From the NCBI RefSeq assembly GCF_000208865.1, contig NC_018389.1:2221941-2285940 (forward strand): a stretch of 64,000 bases of DNA. Direction: 5' to 3'. Of the stretch, positions 23,201-35,493 are shown in pieces; position 1 is the first letter of the stretch; the number at the start of each line of letters is the position of its first letter. The stretch is from Neospora caninum Liverpool (Eukaryota; Apicomplexa; Conoidasida; Eucoccidiorida; Sarcocystidae). Under the pieces are notes generated by a model that did not search any database, had not been told where the DNA came from, and worked only from the letters and a program-made list of their open reading frames with translations. Made by a program: the position numbers and the translations under genes.

Positions 23201-26122
23201 AAACCGAAGCTGGCAGAGAAGACGACGGCGAAGATGTATACGATCTCTCGCCTTCACCTTGGGCGCGAGACGACGGAGTCGAAGACGAAAAGGGAGACAG
23301 AGGAGGAGAAGAACGCGCGGCAGCAGGGAAAGGAAGTGAGGCAGGAGGCTGGTAGAACAAGAGCGGAGTCGCGTCAGAGGCAGAAGGGTACCCAGAAGCT
23401 ACAGAGGGTTGGACGACGCCGAGGAGGGATCCGGATCGTGGGAACCGACTGGAAGAGTCACGAGGGGGTTCGTCGGCGTTCTGCCTGTTTCCGGGCCCAG
23501 GAGTCGGCGCGCCTGCCACGCGTGCTCCCGTCCCCCCTTGGCTATGTCCCGTTGCTCCGTTCTCTCTCTCCAGCTGGCGCGGGGGAGAGGCGTTGAAGGA
23601 GAAGGGACGAGGCCGCGAACCTGGAGCTTCGCGTCCTCTTTCTCGTTCTGCACGAGACGAGCTCGAGGCAGAACGCGCGTGAGGTGCGAACGGATTGGAA
23701 AGAGAGCAGAAAGGCAGAACACGAGAGGCGGCGCACGGGGATCGCCAGATGATGCCGCCTTCAACGTTCCGAATGACAATCGTCGGCGGCGGGAACGGAC
23801 TGTCTCTCCGCTCGGTTCGCGGCGCGATGCTGGCTTGGTGCTCCCTCCACTGCAGCGCTGTTTCCTGTCTCTCTCCTGCGCTTTCGTCGTTTGTCTCCCC
23901 ACTCGTGCCGCGTGCGCGGTTTCTCTCTCTCTGGCTCGCCCGATCTCCGCCACTGGCCGACAGGTCCCACCGCCCTGGCCGTCGCGCTGTCTCCGGGGCT
24001 GCGTCCGGCTCCTGGCAATTTCTTTCTTCGTCTTTTCGCCGACAGTCGCGCGCGTCCGGGGCCTCCCCAGGCGCCGCAGAGAGGAGAAGAAGCAGGTTTT
24101 CCGGTTTTAAGTCGCGGTGCACGACGCCCTTGGAATGCATGTGGCGAGTCGCCTTCAAGAGGCCGGTGACGATTCGCAAGATCACATGTTCTTCGAGGAG
24201 CCATCTGCCGTCCATGCTGAAGTCGGTCTCCAAGAAACTTTCCTCGAGAGAAGACGCAGCGAACGCTTCGGAAGCAGCGAAGGAAGAAGACGAAGAAGGG
24301 AGCACAGCAGACGCATCGGGAGAGGCGGCGCGGACCGGAGGGACGGCGTCGCCGAGTTCGGGATTCCGGAAGGGAGACGGAGCAGCAGAGAGAGGCGGAA
24401 AGAGGAGAGGACTGGGACGAGGAAGCGAGGAAATCACAACTGGCTGAGTCGTTTCAGGGACACTTCCGCGTGCCTGGAGAAAGCGCCTACGCTGTCGAAG
24501 CAGCAACTTCAAGCTCAAATACTGGATGACCCTGAGAAAGGAAACCGACCCAAGCATTCAGCGAGGGAGAGAAGAGGCCAGAGATGAAACGGGACGCCGA
24601 GAGTATCGGAGCAAAAATTGCCTGAAGGAAAACGTGTATGTTTTTATCCATAGCTCTAGAGAGACAAATATGCCTCGTTCTCAAGATGAACTTCGCGCGA
24701 AATATCCCATCGTGAAAACGGACACAGAAAGCGAATGAAGCAGCCGCGTCGGTAGGGACACACAGAAGTGAAGGATGATTGCGAGACGACACAGCTCAGA
24801 TTTCACGCATCGACACACACACAGAACAAATTTAGCATGCCTTCATGTGTGCGTGCGGTGTCGTGGCAGACATGTCTCTCTCTCCGGGCACACGTTTGAA
24901 AATAGATATACCACTACATAATCACTTATAAGGTGAACATCTATGCACCTATCCACATAGGAAGACAAGTACACATACATGTTTTTACGTAGAATGATGC
25001 ATGCACGGCTGGGCACTGGTGAAGATATAATCTACTCATCGACATCGCGTCATCATGGGAGAGCGAGACATGAACTGGACAAGGCGAATCGAGGAGATGT
25101 GCACGCCTGCGTCACTGTGTAGCTGCCACTCTCTCTCGTCGTCTATGTCTTCCACAGCCTGGCTGCCTCGTTCCCGCATTGCTTTCCTTTCCTTCCTCTC
25201 TTCTCGCACACTCGTGTCCGCTCTCTCTAGCTCTCTTCTGTCTCCTTCTGCTGCTCCCGATCACTACCGCTTCGCTTTCGCTTTCTCTCTCTTTGGTTCG
25301 CTGTGTCTTTTCACAAGTTTGGAGAAGACTAACACCGGTGGTGTGTCTAGACACTCGACGAGGCTGAAGCCCATCCATTCTCCATGCGTTGTCTCGAGGG
25401 GAGCGCAACCCACCGGAAGCGGACGCTTTGCTTCCTTCCTCTGACCTATCTGAGTCGGTTTTGCTTCGCTTTCGCTCTCACCTGGTGAGACGAATGAGAC
25501 ACCCGAGATCACGATGAGGCAGCAGCTCCATGACAATGTACGCATACGGAGCAGGACCAGTTCGGTCGAACACGTCGAGTGTTTGCACGAGATTTGGATG
25601 TTGCAAAACCTTCACAACTTCCATCTCGCGCCGTGTGAACTCTCTGCGAGACACACGCAGGACGACGACCATTTCAAGCAAGACATCGGCCTTGAGCCTC
25701 TCCACCTCAGAATCCGAAAGACATGCAGCTGCAGCTCGTCGGACGCTCCTCGAGGGAACCACAGAGGTCTTGTTTTTGAATGGCCTCTCCATCTAAAAGA
25801 ATCTGTAGCCGTGGGACTTCCAAAAACATCGCTCCGTCTCCTAGCTTCGCGGCTACGTCTACCTCTAATTACCGCGCCACATGCGGCGTCGTTCTCTGGA
25901 TCTACCGTTTTTCTACCCGTGATTGTCTGCGGCGTTGTCACTGTCCATATTCTACCGACCAACCGATCCAACTCGGAAGGTGCCTCTCCATATATCTAGG
26001 CATGCGTTGAAATCCACCTGCGCGTTTAACCATGCCACTGGAGAATTATGTGCCTAGCAGTCTTACCCACACGTCTGTCTCTGTCTGTCTCTGTCTGTCT
26101 TTTGTCTGTCTTTTGTCTGTCT

Positions 26123-26179
<57 letters not shown>

Positions 26180-29100
26180 ATGTGTATGCATATATGAGCG
26201 GACGGGCGCGCACGGTCGTGGGGTGGGCGGCAATCTCGCATTTCTCACCGACGCAAGAGAGAGGCTAGGGCAACTCACCTGTCTTCCTGCGACTGGATGC
26301 TTCCCTTGTCGAGGATTTTCACGGCTACCATCTTCCCGGTTGCTTTCTCGTGAGCAACTGCACAGACAGCAGAGGGACAGACAGAAACAGGCATTCCGTT
26401 CAAGTTAAAGTGCCAGTGGCCGCAAGGCAGACGGTCGTCAAAGGGAGGTCCGGAAGCGAAAGTCGCTTCTTGTCCCACAAACCGCCGTGGGAGGAGAGAC
26501 GGGGCTCGCGTGCAGAAGCGGGGGCACCTAGAGGAGCGAAAACGCGCACTGGAACTGGAAGGCCAACATGGAGAGGCAAACAATAGAAGAACATACGTTC
26601 GCGCCGAAAAGAAACTACGCCCGAGAAATGACTCAAACGCGGTGATGTTGCGCTTACGCTTCACCGTCCCATATTTTCCCTGTCCGAGAACCTCCTCTGC
26701 ATGGAGGCAGTAGAAGTCGTGGAAATCCTCGACGCCACAGGCAAGCTGCAAAGCTTCCAACCACCTGAGCAGGGAACCGCGCGAAGACGTTGACACAGAA
26801 TGCAAGAGACACGGAGATTGCAACGCGACTGACAGACGCGGCCTCTCCGCAGAAAAGCAGACTCCGAAGAGGTAGGTGTACTAATGATATCGGTCCACAG
26901 CACAGGTGGAGGATAGAGATACAAAGCTGCGTCTCATTCTTTCCGGATGCCGGCAGAAGAACATACCCTGTATAGGAACAGATATGCACACACACGCCTG
27001 TCCGTATCTACATGTACCTAAATGCAACAACGCGACTACTTGCATCTACATCCTTGGGCAGAAAATGTGTATATGCACTGTGTTTGTATGCAACAAAGCA
27101 CAAGGGCACTCGGATGCGTCATCGGTAGCGCTTCCGAGCTTTGTACGTTCCAGGACTGGACGTCCTGGAAGGCCTGTCTCAGGGCGAAGGAGAGACGTGG
27201 GGACCCGTGGCGAATCGGAGATGGACCCAAGAGACGCGACGCGCAGAAGCGTTTTCGAGAGTGCGGTTTCGAAACGTCTTACGCTTGCCGCTCGTCAGCA
27301 GTGACCGCATACAGGCGCTTTCCCACGCGGCCGTTCGGCTTGATGATCTCCAACGCGTAGCGGCCGTGCGTGCCGGCGACAGGCGACGTGAAGGTCGGAG
27401 ACGTTGCGCTGGCGGGCTGCGGCGCCCTCATCCCGAAGGGGTCATCTAGGAAAGAAGACGCGCGAGGCAGCGTTCGAGACGCAGCAGGCGAAGCAGCTTG
27501 TATACAAACGTCGGCTTTCAAATGCGTGTGTGCGCCACTGTGCGCAATGCACTGCATGTGGTGACGAACGCAACCCAGGACTGAGTCCGGCAAGAGGCAT
27601 GCAAGATCGAGAGTGGGCCAGGGAAGACAGAGAGGGCAGAAGGCAAGAGCGAGACGGAAGAGGCGGAACGAAAGCGAGTGAGAAGAGCCGGGAGAACGGC
27701 ACGGGAAAGGGTCAGACGGATAAAGGCTGCGTGGTCCTGCACGCGTTTTCAGGAGCGGCTGACGAACCTACGAGGGCATGGACAGAGCAACCGTGAAGGT
27801 ACAAGCAGTGCGCCGGTCGGGTGCTAAGAATCTGCGACTGCCCTGATAAGCGGAAAAGAGGACACAGAGCGAAAGAAAAACTTGAGAGAAAAGAGACACG
27901 CACGTGCACCAGACAAACGAGGCGCAGGGAGAAGATGTACAAAGAGAGAGGGAAGACGGAGGAGACAAAAACAGAGTACTGAGCTCAAAAAGGGACGGGA
28001 AAGGTGATCTCACTGCGCACTGAACCTTCCAGAGTAAATCACAATTCCTCCATATATTTATGTCATTGAGGGCATGACGCATCTGCCTGTGGATCTAGTT
28101 CTACCATTCTCGGTCTATGTGCATGCCTGGAAGTAAAACGGTATGTGTGCATGCCGCCGTGCAATTCGGACGGCGAGACCGGAGCACAACTCATGCATGA
28201 CATGAAGTTCCCTAGATGAATACGACAGTCAACATCTCTGTATCGGATGTAGAGATGCGGAACAGCCTACACGGAGACCGCCGACATATACATCCACCCG
28301 GTTCTTCCTGGCATTCGCACAAGCATAGCTATTGACAGGGAGAGAATCGAAGACGGTAAAGCGCTCCACGTGCGACCGGAAAAGGGGTCTACAGAGGCGA
28401 CGGAGAACTGACAAGATATCTTTAATTCGATAAGCGTCAGAGTAAGATGTCTCTCCATAGCGCGCCTGAATTGCAGTGGGTCCGAGGAAACCCTGCAGAC
28501 TTACACCAGAGGTGTTTTCCGGTGAGAAAGTAGTAGCGTCGAACCCAAGCCCCGAAGTGCTGACCGACTGCAGGAGAAAAACCAAAACACTTTTCCTCAA
28601 AGTGAACACCGGCATTCTTGCAGCCACCGAGAACGTCCGAAACACGGCATGTGTTCTCCTGTTTTCCCCTCCGTCGTTCGCCGCGCGTCTCTCTGGCTCT
28701 TCGGGTTTGGGGTTTTGCTCCCTTCAACGTCGCCTGCATTTGCCATTTTGACGGCTTCCTGCGAGACAAGGAGGAGCCCTGTGCACCCCTCAGTCTGTCG
28801 CTCGCGTCTTGCTCGCCCCGGCCCTCTCTGTGCCTCTCCCCGTCCCTCTCTGTGCCTCTCCCCGTCCCTCTCTGTGCCTCTCCCCGTCCCTCTCTGTACC
28901 TCTCCCCGTCCCTCTCTGTGCCTCTCCCCGTCCCTCTCTGTACTTCGGCGTGAGGCGCCGTCCTTACTTTTCCACAACCAGCCGTGCATCTGGAGTTCCT
29001 CGTCTGCATCCAGAAAATTGAGGAGATAAGATTCGCGGTCGCGATCAGCCTTCGCCAAGCCAAACCGAGACAGCAGGGCACGCGCGCCTTCCGTGATTGC

Positions 29101-32100
29101 CGCTCCCACTGCGCTTCTCCCTTTCGACAGCCGGCCCGACGAACTCTCTCTCCTTCCTCTCCTAGCACTGTCTTCCTCGACTCTCCTTCCTTCGCATCCT
29201 CTTCTCTCTTCCCGCCTGCGCTCTCCTCCCCAGAGCAGCTGGGTTGCTGAGGCGCCGCTGCGAGCGTCTCTGTCTCGGAAGTCTCTTTTCTCCGCTTCGC
29301 GCTCGCGTCGTTCTTCGGGGGCTTCCGCCTCCGTGTCTTCCGCAGTCTCCGCTTCCTCTTCGTCGGAGTCTCTTCGCTCTCGAATCGAAGCCGCCTGCGC
29401 GGGACGCCGGAGGTCTGCGCCCCTCCCGCCGACCTCATACACGGAGGAGGCTAGGGAGGAGAAGAACAGGCCGTGCGCCAGGCTGCGTCGCCTGCGTCTC
29501 TCGCCTGTCGTTAGCAGAGGCGTGGGGCCGAGCGGCACGACGAGACTGCAGGAGTCAGGAGGCGAAGCAGCGGGCGAGGCAGGTCGGGACTCAGAAGAAG
29601 AGGAGAGGCGACGTGGAGTTCTGTTCTCCGTGCGAGACTCAGCCGTCCCCACAGAATGCGAATGCAAAGAAAAAGCGGGAGACGAGCGAGGCGAGGTGGA
29701 AGGCTGACGGCTGCCGTTGGGTCCTTGTGCCGGTCGTGGAAGACGGGGAACGGGCGGCAGGGAACTAGGAGACGGCGAAGGGGGAGTAGTGCGTCCCCTC
29801 TCCTCCCGATCGTCTGCAGACAGACTGTCTGTCTTCTCTTGGCCCAGGCTAAGACAGCACGAAGAAGGAAGAGAAGGAGGGGCCGGAAAACGCGGGATCG
29901 GAGACGGGTCAGGAAGAGAAGGAAGAACACCTGGGAGTGGAAATACCCTTTTTGCTGCCCCGTCGCTCACGCCCTTGTCCACTCTCTCTTCCTGTGCCGC
30001 GTCTCTGGCTTCTTCGGGTTTTTCTGTGCCTCCGTTCCCGTCTCCCCTCCTGCCTCGACCGCCCAGTTCTCCAGGTGTACGTACACGTGGGACTTCCATT
30101 TGTTCGCGACCTGCCTTTTCGTCACCTCCCTTCGTCCTCGCCTCTGCCGTCCCCTCCCGCGGTGTGGCACCGGCCGGCGTTCTGGGAAGTGTTCGCTTGG
30201 GAGAAAACAGAGAGAAAAAGCGATTCACTCTCCTCAAGTGCTGTCTGTCGTTTTCGTGCGGTGTCGCGTCAAGGCGGAGGGAGAAGGAGCGCCTCTGAAG
30301 AATCGTTTCGCCTTTTTCAGGAGACCAGCGAGGCAAAGCGTACGACAGAAGGTGTCCAAGGGAACGATGTCTCTTCTCGTTTAGTCCACGCTTTCGCTCG
30401 CCTGCCGCGTGTTCCTGCTTCTGCGCTTCTTCGCCTCGGTCGCCGCTCGCAAAACTGCCAGGCGTCTGCTTCGGCTGTCTCGTTTGCTGCCCACAGAAAT
30501 CCGTGTTTCCTTCTCGCTGTCCCTCTTCGCTCTTTGGAACCGAAGAAGAGGAAGAGGAGGAAGCGGAAGAAGAGGAAGAGGAGGAAGCGGAAGAAGAGGA
30601 AGAGGAAGAAGCGGAAGAAGAGGAAGAGGAAGAAGCGGAAGAGGAAGAAGAGGAGGAGGAAGAGGACGATGTGGAGTCAGAGAGAGCAGGAAGGTTAGTT
30701 CCGAGGCAAATCCTCCCGCTTCTCTGCAACTCTCCTCCGGTATTCGACAAGGAAAGAATCGTCGCCCTTTCCTGTCGAAAAGGGAGGGGCAGAGAGCAAG
30801 GGAGAGACGGGACCGCATGCGAGAGAGAGAGATATGGCCTGTCGTCTCCTTTGCTGAGCGCGACATCGGACGAAGACGGAGAAGCAGGAGAAGATACAGG
30901 AGACGGGGACGCAGCTGGAGGGGAGGAAGAGAGCGAGGAAAGGCAAGGAGGCTCAACGGGAGGGACGAGCGGCAGCGGATGTGTGGGAGATGAAGGCGCT
31001 GCGGTGGGAAGAAGGGGGGGGGACGGAAGGCAAGAGGGATGCGGAGGGCCTGCCGAGGAGTCAGGCCACAGGCAAGTGTCGAAAAGGAAGTTCTCAATGT
31101 CCACGGCGCCGGAAAAAGCCTGTGCACATGGAGGCTGAATTTTACTGGGAACAGACATCTGCTTCACAGAAGTTGAGTCCGGTTTCCGCGGAGATAGGTT
31201 TCCCGTACAGGTGTGGGCAGATGCATAGCAGATCCACGTGCCGATGCAACGAACGCTCCAGGCACACACAAAGGGACGAAGACAGAAGGGAAGGGAACTG
31301 CACAGACCCAGACAGAAACCCCGTACGCATTTACACGAGGATCAGTGTGCATATGGCTGCGTGACAAAATATGCAGTTGCATTTTCATATAAGCGTATGC
31401 ATATAGTGTATATGTGAATGCCCGTTTATCCATATATATATATATATATATATTCGTGCATCTCGTGTCTCTGTGTGCAGTTGCGTGCACGGCTCCCTCT
31501 CCACTGTGTTCAGAGGCAGAAGTTGATGGTAACTCCACCGTTCTTGGTGGAGCGCCAGAAGCGCGTGCATGTCCTCATACGCCTGTGCAGATTTATCCAG
31601 ATATTCATCTGCAAATATTCACATAGCCCCGTACATCTACGTGTGTATCGAATTTGCGTCCAACGCACAGGGACGTTCTGTGCAACTACCCCTTTTGCGT
31701 GGGAAAGCGCCTCGTATAGCCTGTCGCGTGCACTGACCGTCGGCGTCTTGCGAGCGGTGAGAAGAGCTTCGCAATCGAGACCCAGGAGACTGCAGCTGCG
31801 TTTGCGAAGGTGAAGCGGGGAGGGGAGAAGCACGCGACGTCTTTGGCAGCGAGGACGGGAAAGAGAAACGAAGAGTGAGCGGCGGCCCCGGAGGAGCAAA
31901 CAGGGAAAGCACTGACTGAATATAAAAGAACTTTAGGAGCTAAAGGCAGCAGAAAAAACCCGAGGTTTCCAGCATTCCGCTCACGAAAAACGTAAATATG
32001 CGTGTACACGCATCCACGTAGACCTGTATCTATGAATACAGGTAAGCGTGCATGGGCACGTAGAGAATGAGGGACGGAGCGATGTACGGCTAGACCTACA

Positions 32101-34451
32101 TGTGTAGGATTTTGTGAATAGATGCGGGTATGCGGATGTATATCTATGTACACGTTTACATGTGGACATGTACCTGTAGAAGGCCATGACTATACGTAAC
32201 GGATGAGATACCAAGATACGGAGCAAGACGGCTACTGTCGGAGCAGCGGCGACAATGCCACGGAGTAGAAGCGACTGCATATGTCTTCCGCTGCGGGGAG
32301 GCAAATGAAGACGGAAAAAGATGAAAGCATAATAAAAAGAAGCAAATAACTTATTCACGTGCGTATATGAATGTGCATTTGTGTGCAAGTAAAGACATAT
32401 ATATATATATATATATATATGCCTATGAGTTATTATGCATTTGTTTTCCTGCGGGTTCCTCTGTATCGAATCAACGCGTAACCCTTTTTGGACGGCCTAT
32501 CCCGAGATTAGCGAAAGGTGTTCTTGTTAGGGTGGCGCAAGTGCGCACTGGACGTACGTCGTGTATTTCTCTGTTTTGTTCTAGAGCGGCGAGGAACTCC
32601 TCGAAGGTGAGGCCTTCTTCTTTTCGAATGGGTTGCGACAGAGGAGGTGGAATTCTTTCCCTTCCTCTTTGCCCCTTGGCGGCATGCGAGGGAAACGAGA
32701 ACAAGTTTCGGAAGTCTCTGTCGGGTTTCCTCTGTTTATGTTGGAAAGCAGCTTCAACGATTTCGTCGATGCGTTTCCGCACGAGTTGGTCTTTTTCGTC
32801 GAATCGCAGAGAGTCTTCCTCCTCTTCTTCGGAAGACGAGGACGCACCGGACGTCAAGGCCGAGGCAAAAGAATATGAAGTTGGGGAGGCTTCGTCGCTA
32901 CTAGCGGAGTGAGGCTGTGCGCGGGGCGGAGCGCCGTGACTGAAAGGATATCGATTTGTCTCCATGACGCCGACAAGTCTTGATCTCCTTTTGTTTTCCC
33001 TGCCTCCCGGAAATCCTTCCCTTTCCGTTTCGCCTTCCTCTCCACAGGTCTCGTCCCTTTGCGCGCGCTCGCTGAATTCCTCGGTCTCGCGGTGTCTGAG
33101 GAGAGACGGAGAAGGCAGAGACGAGGCCCTGCGCTCGCGCCTCTCTCGACTTCTTTCTCGCCTTCTTCCGCTTCTTCTCTCCCCCCTTCGGCTGAACTTC
33201 CAGAGACGAAAGGGAAGGTGATACAGCAGCGTGCGGAGTTCCTCTCTCTCGATGAGGCCGTTTCCGTCCAAGTCGCATCTGCACAGTTCCACGCACGCCG
33301 AGAAGACCAAACGTGTGCGCGAGAGGAAAGACGGACTTTGCTTCTCGACTGGAGTCGCCCTCACGCACAGGCGGCGCTCCCCTTTTTCCTCACACACCTG
33401 CTGCCGAGAATCCAGATTCGAGAGACGGTACAGACAGAGAGACCGAGTCTCTCAGTCGCGTGGATATCACCAGCCTCCGGTTCCGAGAAGCGACAGGAAG
33501 AGAGGGGACGCGGGAGAGGACAGGCGAGGGGAAGGAAGAAAAGCGAGGGCGGAAGAGAGAGACAGGCGGGCAAAGAACAAGAGGAAGAAAGAAAAAGAAG
33601 CATCCGGTTAACACAGCCCTTCAAGATTCAAAGCGACAGTCCAACTCGTAAGAGAAGAACCGAGAGTCGTGATGGGCTTGAGAGTGCCCTACAAATTGAA
33701 GAGGAAACGCAGCAGCTTTTCTTCGTCCTGACTGCAAAACATGTCCAAACCCTTGCAGAATTCCTTCAGATCCACTCTCTCGTCTCCGTCTTCGTCGAGG
33801 AGATCGAAGAATCTCTCGAAAACCATCGCTGCACAGAAACGTAAGACGGCGAGCGAGCGACTACAGACCCGAAACTCGCGAGAGACGAGACAAGGGAACG
33901 AACGAGAGGAGAAGGAAGACAAACGGACACCGAGGAACGAGAGAGCGCTGGCTTTCGGGCCAGGATGTCAGCGACACCAGCGAACGCGACCGCGGCAAAC
34001 GCACAGGAACGGACTCAAGAACGTGGGTGAAAAAGGACAGAATCCCTTTCAAAAGGCAACATCAGACGGTTCTTGATGCGCGGCGGCTGTGCTGGAAGGG
34101 TCGAGACGACAAACCGCATTTCGCCGTGTGCGAAGAGGGAACGGGAAGGCGCACGAACGACGGGGGAGATGACAAAGGAAACGATTACCTGGCAGGTGCG
34201 AGAAGAGACAAAGGAGGGCGCTCTTGTCGAGAACTTTCCCTGTGCGACACCCGCCACATGTGTGACGAATCAGGTGCATCAAGGGAGGGCCTGACCCTGC
34301 TGTCCGGCAGGGCCTTGGCTCCGCAAATTCGCTGAGAACAGCAAAAGGAACGAGAGCGGAAAAACCGAAATGTTCGCCAGGAAGAAAACAAGAACTAAGG
34401 GGGGAACAATCCAGGACACGCGCCATGAGCGGCACAAACGACAGGCAGGTG

Positions 34452-34489
<38 letters not shown>

Positions 34490-35493
34490 TTGCAGCTGCA
34501 CATACTGAAATGATTACATGCCACGCATAGGTGCAGAAATGTATATATATATATATATATATGTCTGTATGTATACATTTAGTGTACACGTAAATGTATA
34601 CACATAAATGCATACGAATATCGATACATAGGCACCTCCTATGCATACAGATACACATACAAAACGGCTAGCTACGTACACCAGCAGATCTCCATGCACC
34701 GGCACTCGATCTTCCCTTTTGTCATTTCGAGGGACCCGTATACAGTTTCTGACGGCGACAGAGGGTCGCCTATTCATCGTCACAAGTGTGTGAGATGTGT
34801 GGAAACTTGAGGGAAGAAGAAAGGCACGATGCCGTCGCCTTACTTGAAGAGCTGCGTCAATTGAGCTCGAGTCTCCTTAGCTGCTCGGCTGTGACGTGAC
34901 CGTTTGCTTGCTGAGGAAGGTACAGAGAGAGGTCCGCCGGCTGTCAACCCTGCCAAGAAGGACGCAGAAGAGTAACCGTGTGGACAGCTCCTGAGCCTTC
35001 TCTCCTCGCCGTCTTCTCTGTCTCGTCCTCTCTCTCCTCTGCCTTCCTTTGCAGCAGCACCATCTCCTTGTCTGTCATCTTCCGCCTTTTGTCTCTCAGT
35101 CCTCTTTGCTTCGAGGCCGCGCCGGGTCTTTTCCGTATCGCCCTCCCTCTCCGTTGTGGTTCTCGCTTGTCTTTCGCTCGCGCAGTCACCATCCTTTTCT
35201 TCCGGGAGAAGACGGGAAGAGGAGGACGAAGAGGAAGCAAACTGGGGAGTGCCTTCCCTCGAAGAAGCCCGGAGTGAAGCCTCACCGAGCGGCATGTTCG
35301 GTTGATGCTCCTTTTCTCCCGGGGACGGGAACCCAGAGAGCTGCGGTGATTTTTTGGTCATGCTTTCGACAGGGAAGGCCGGTGACTGGGGAAAGAACGG
35401 GGAAAATCCAGGGGGGAAAGAGCCCTGAGGAATGATTTCAAAGCGATCTTGCCGCTCACGCTCTGCGGCATCTACAGCCTGGTTGCTCGCCAT
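20282..35493 (-). CDS. CDPK7: Calcium-dependent protein kinase 7-like (EF-hands, PH domain, kinase)
   Basis: Exons on the minus strand are 35493-34844, 34331-34189, 33828-33693, 33278-32558, 31582-31505 (tentative), 31119-28968, 28567-28505, 27445-27283, 26764-26658, 26357-26279, 25643-25482, 24531-21570, 21193-21072 and 20507-20282, totalling 7764 nt in frame, about 2,587 residues. Two canonical EF-hand loops lie near residues 275 (DEDGDERVDLKE) and 311 (DLDGNGLIEREE), flanked by degenerate EF-like segments. After a long Ser-rich linker comes a PH domain (about 1287-1385): HGWLWK, AWVRRYYFLTGKHLWY, terminal helix ERQAWLEALQLA. It runs straight into the kinase: LGQGKYGTVK, VAVKIL, REMEVVKVLQHPNLVQ, HRDLKPEN, DFG and APE are all intact, with an intact C-lobe (VDMWSIGVITFELL, LNHPWI). 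N-terminal EF-hands, then PH, then kinase is the published CDPK7 architecture, a kinase reported essential for Toxoplasma division. Catalytically competent by motif. Large inserts interrupt the kinase domain. The least certain piece is exon 31582-31505 (weak GTGGAG donor). Confidence 0.9.
26073..26178. repeat. (TGTC)n tandem array
   Basis: CTGTCTGT units with TTTTGTCTG variants at the left side, then uninterrupted TGTC. It lies in the CDPK7-like intron between exons 26357-26279 and 25643-25482. Confidence 0.93.
28820..28942. repeat. 22-bp minisatellite inside a PH-domain intron
   Basis: About six near-identical copies of a 22-bp unit (core TGTGCCTCTCCCCGTCCCTC), with two copies carrying TGTACC. 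The array starts about 25 bp past the GTAAGG donor at 28967, in the intron that splits the first strand of the CDPK7-like PH domain. Confidence 0.92.
30537..30665. repeat. Coding GAA/GAG-rich tandem repeat (polyserine on the minus strand)
   Basis: Imperfect 21-24-bp units ending in GCG on the plus strand, read on the minus strand as runs of Ser separated by Ala. It is in frame within exon 31119-28968 of the CDPK7-like gene, in the linker between the EF-hands and the PH domain. Confidence 0.88.
31434..31452. repeat. (TA)n microsatellite, CDPK7-like intron
   Basis: A TA run between the tentative exon 31582-31505 and the large exon 31119-28968. Confidence 0.85.
32396..32420. repeat. (TA)n microsatellite, CDPK7-like intron
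   Basis: A TA run about 140 bp past the exon ending at 32558, in the intron before the tentative exon 31582-31505. Confidence 0.88.
34455..34562. repeat. Two (TA)n runs in CDPK7-like intron 1
   Basis: TA runs at about 34455-34487 and 34540-34562, separated by TGCATGC-like sequence, in the intron between exons 35493-34844 and 34331-34189. Confidence 0.88.

Noticed and set aside
28500..31270. Repeated open frame through the 22-bp minisatellite (GERHREGRG-type repeats)
   Set aside because: The frame continues from the PH exon only by reading through a strong GTAAGG donor, and it destroys the PH domain. The repeat is intronic.
31700..31825. Alternative CDPK7-like exon (LQSPGSRLRSSSHRSQDADG)
   Set aside because: It has a good acceptor and a GTCAGT donor, but it ends in phase 1 while the next exon at 31119 needs phase 0. 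The exon 31582-31505 fits both phases.
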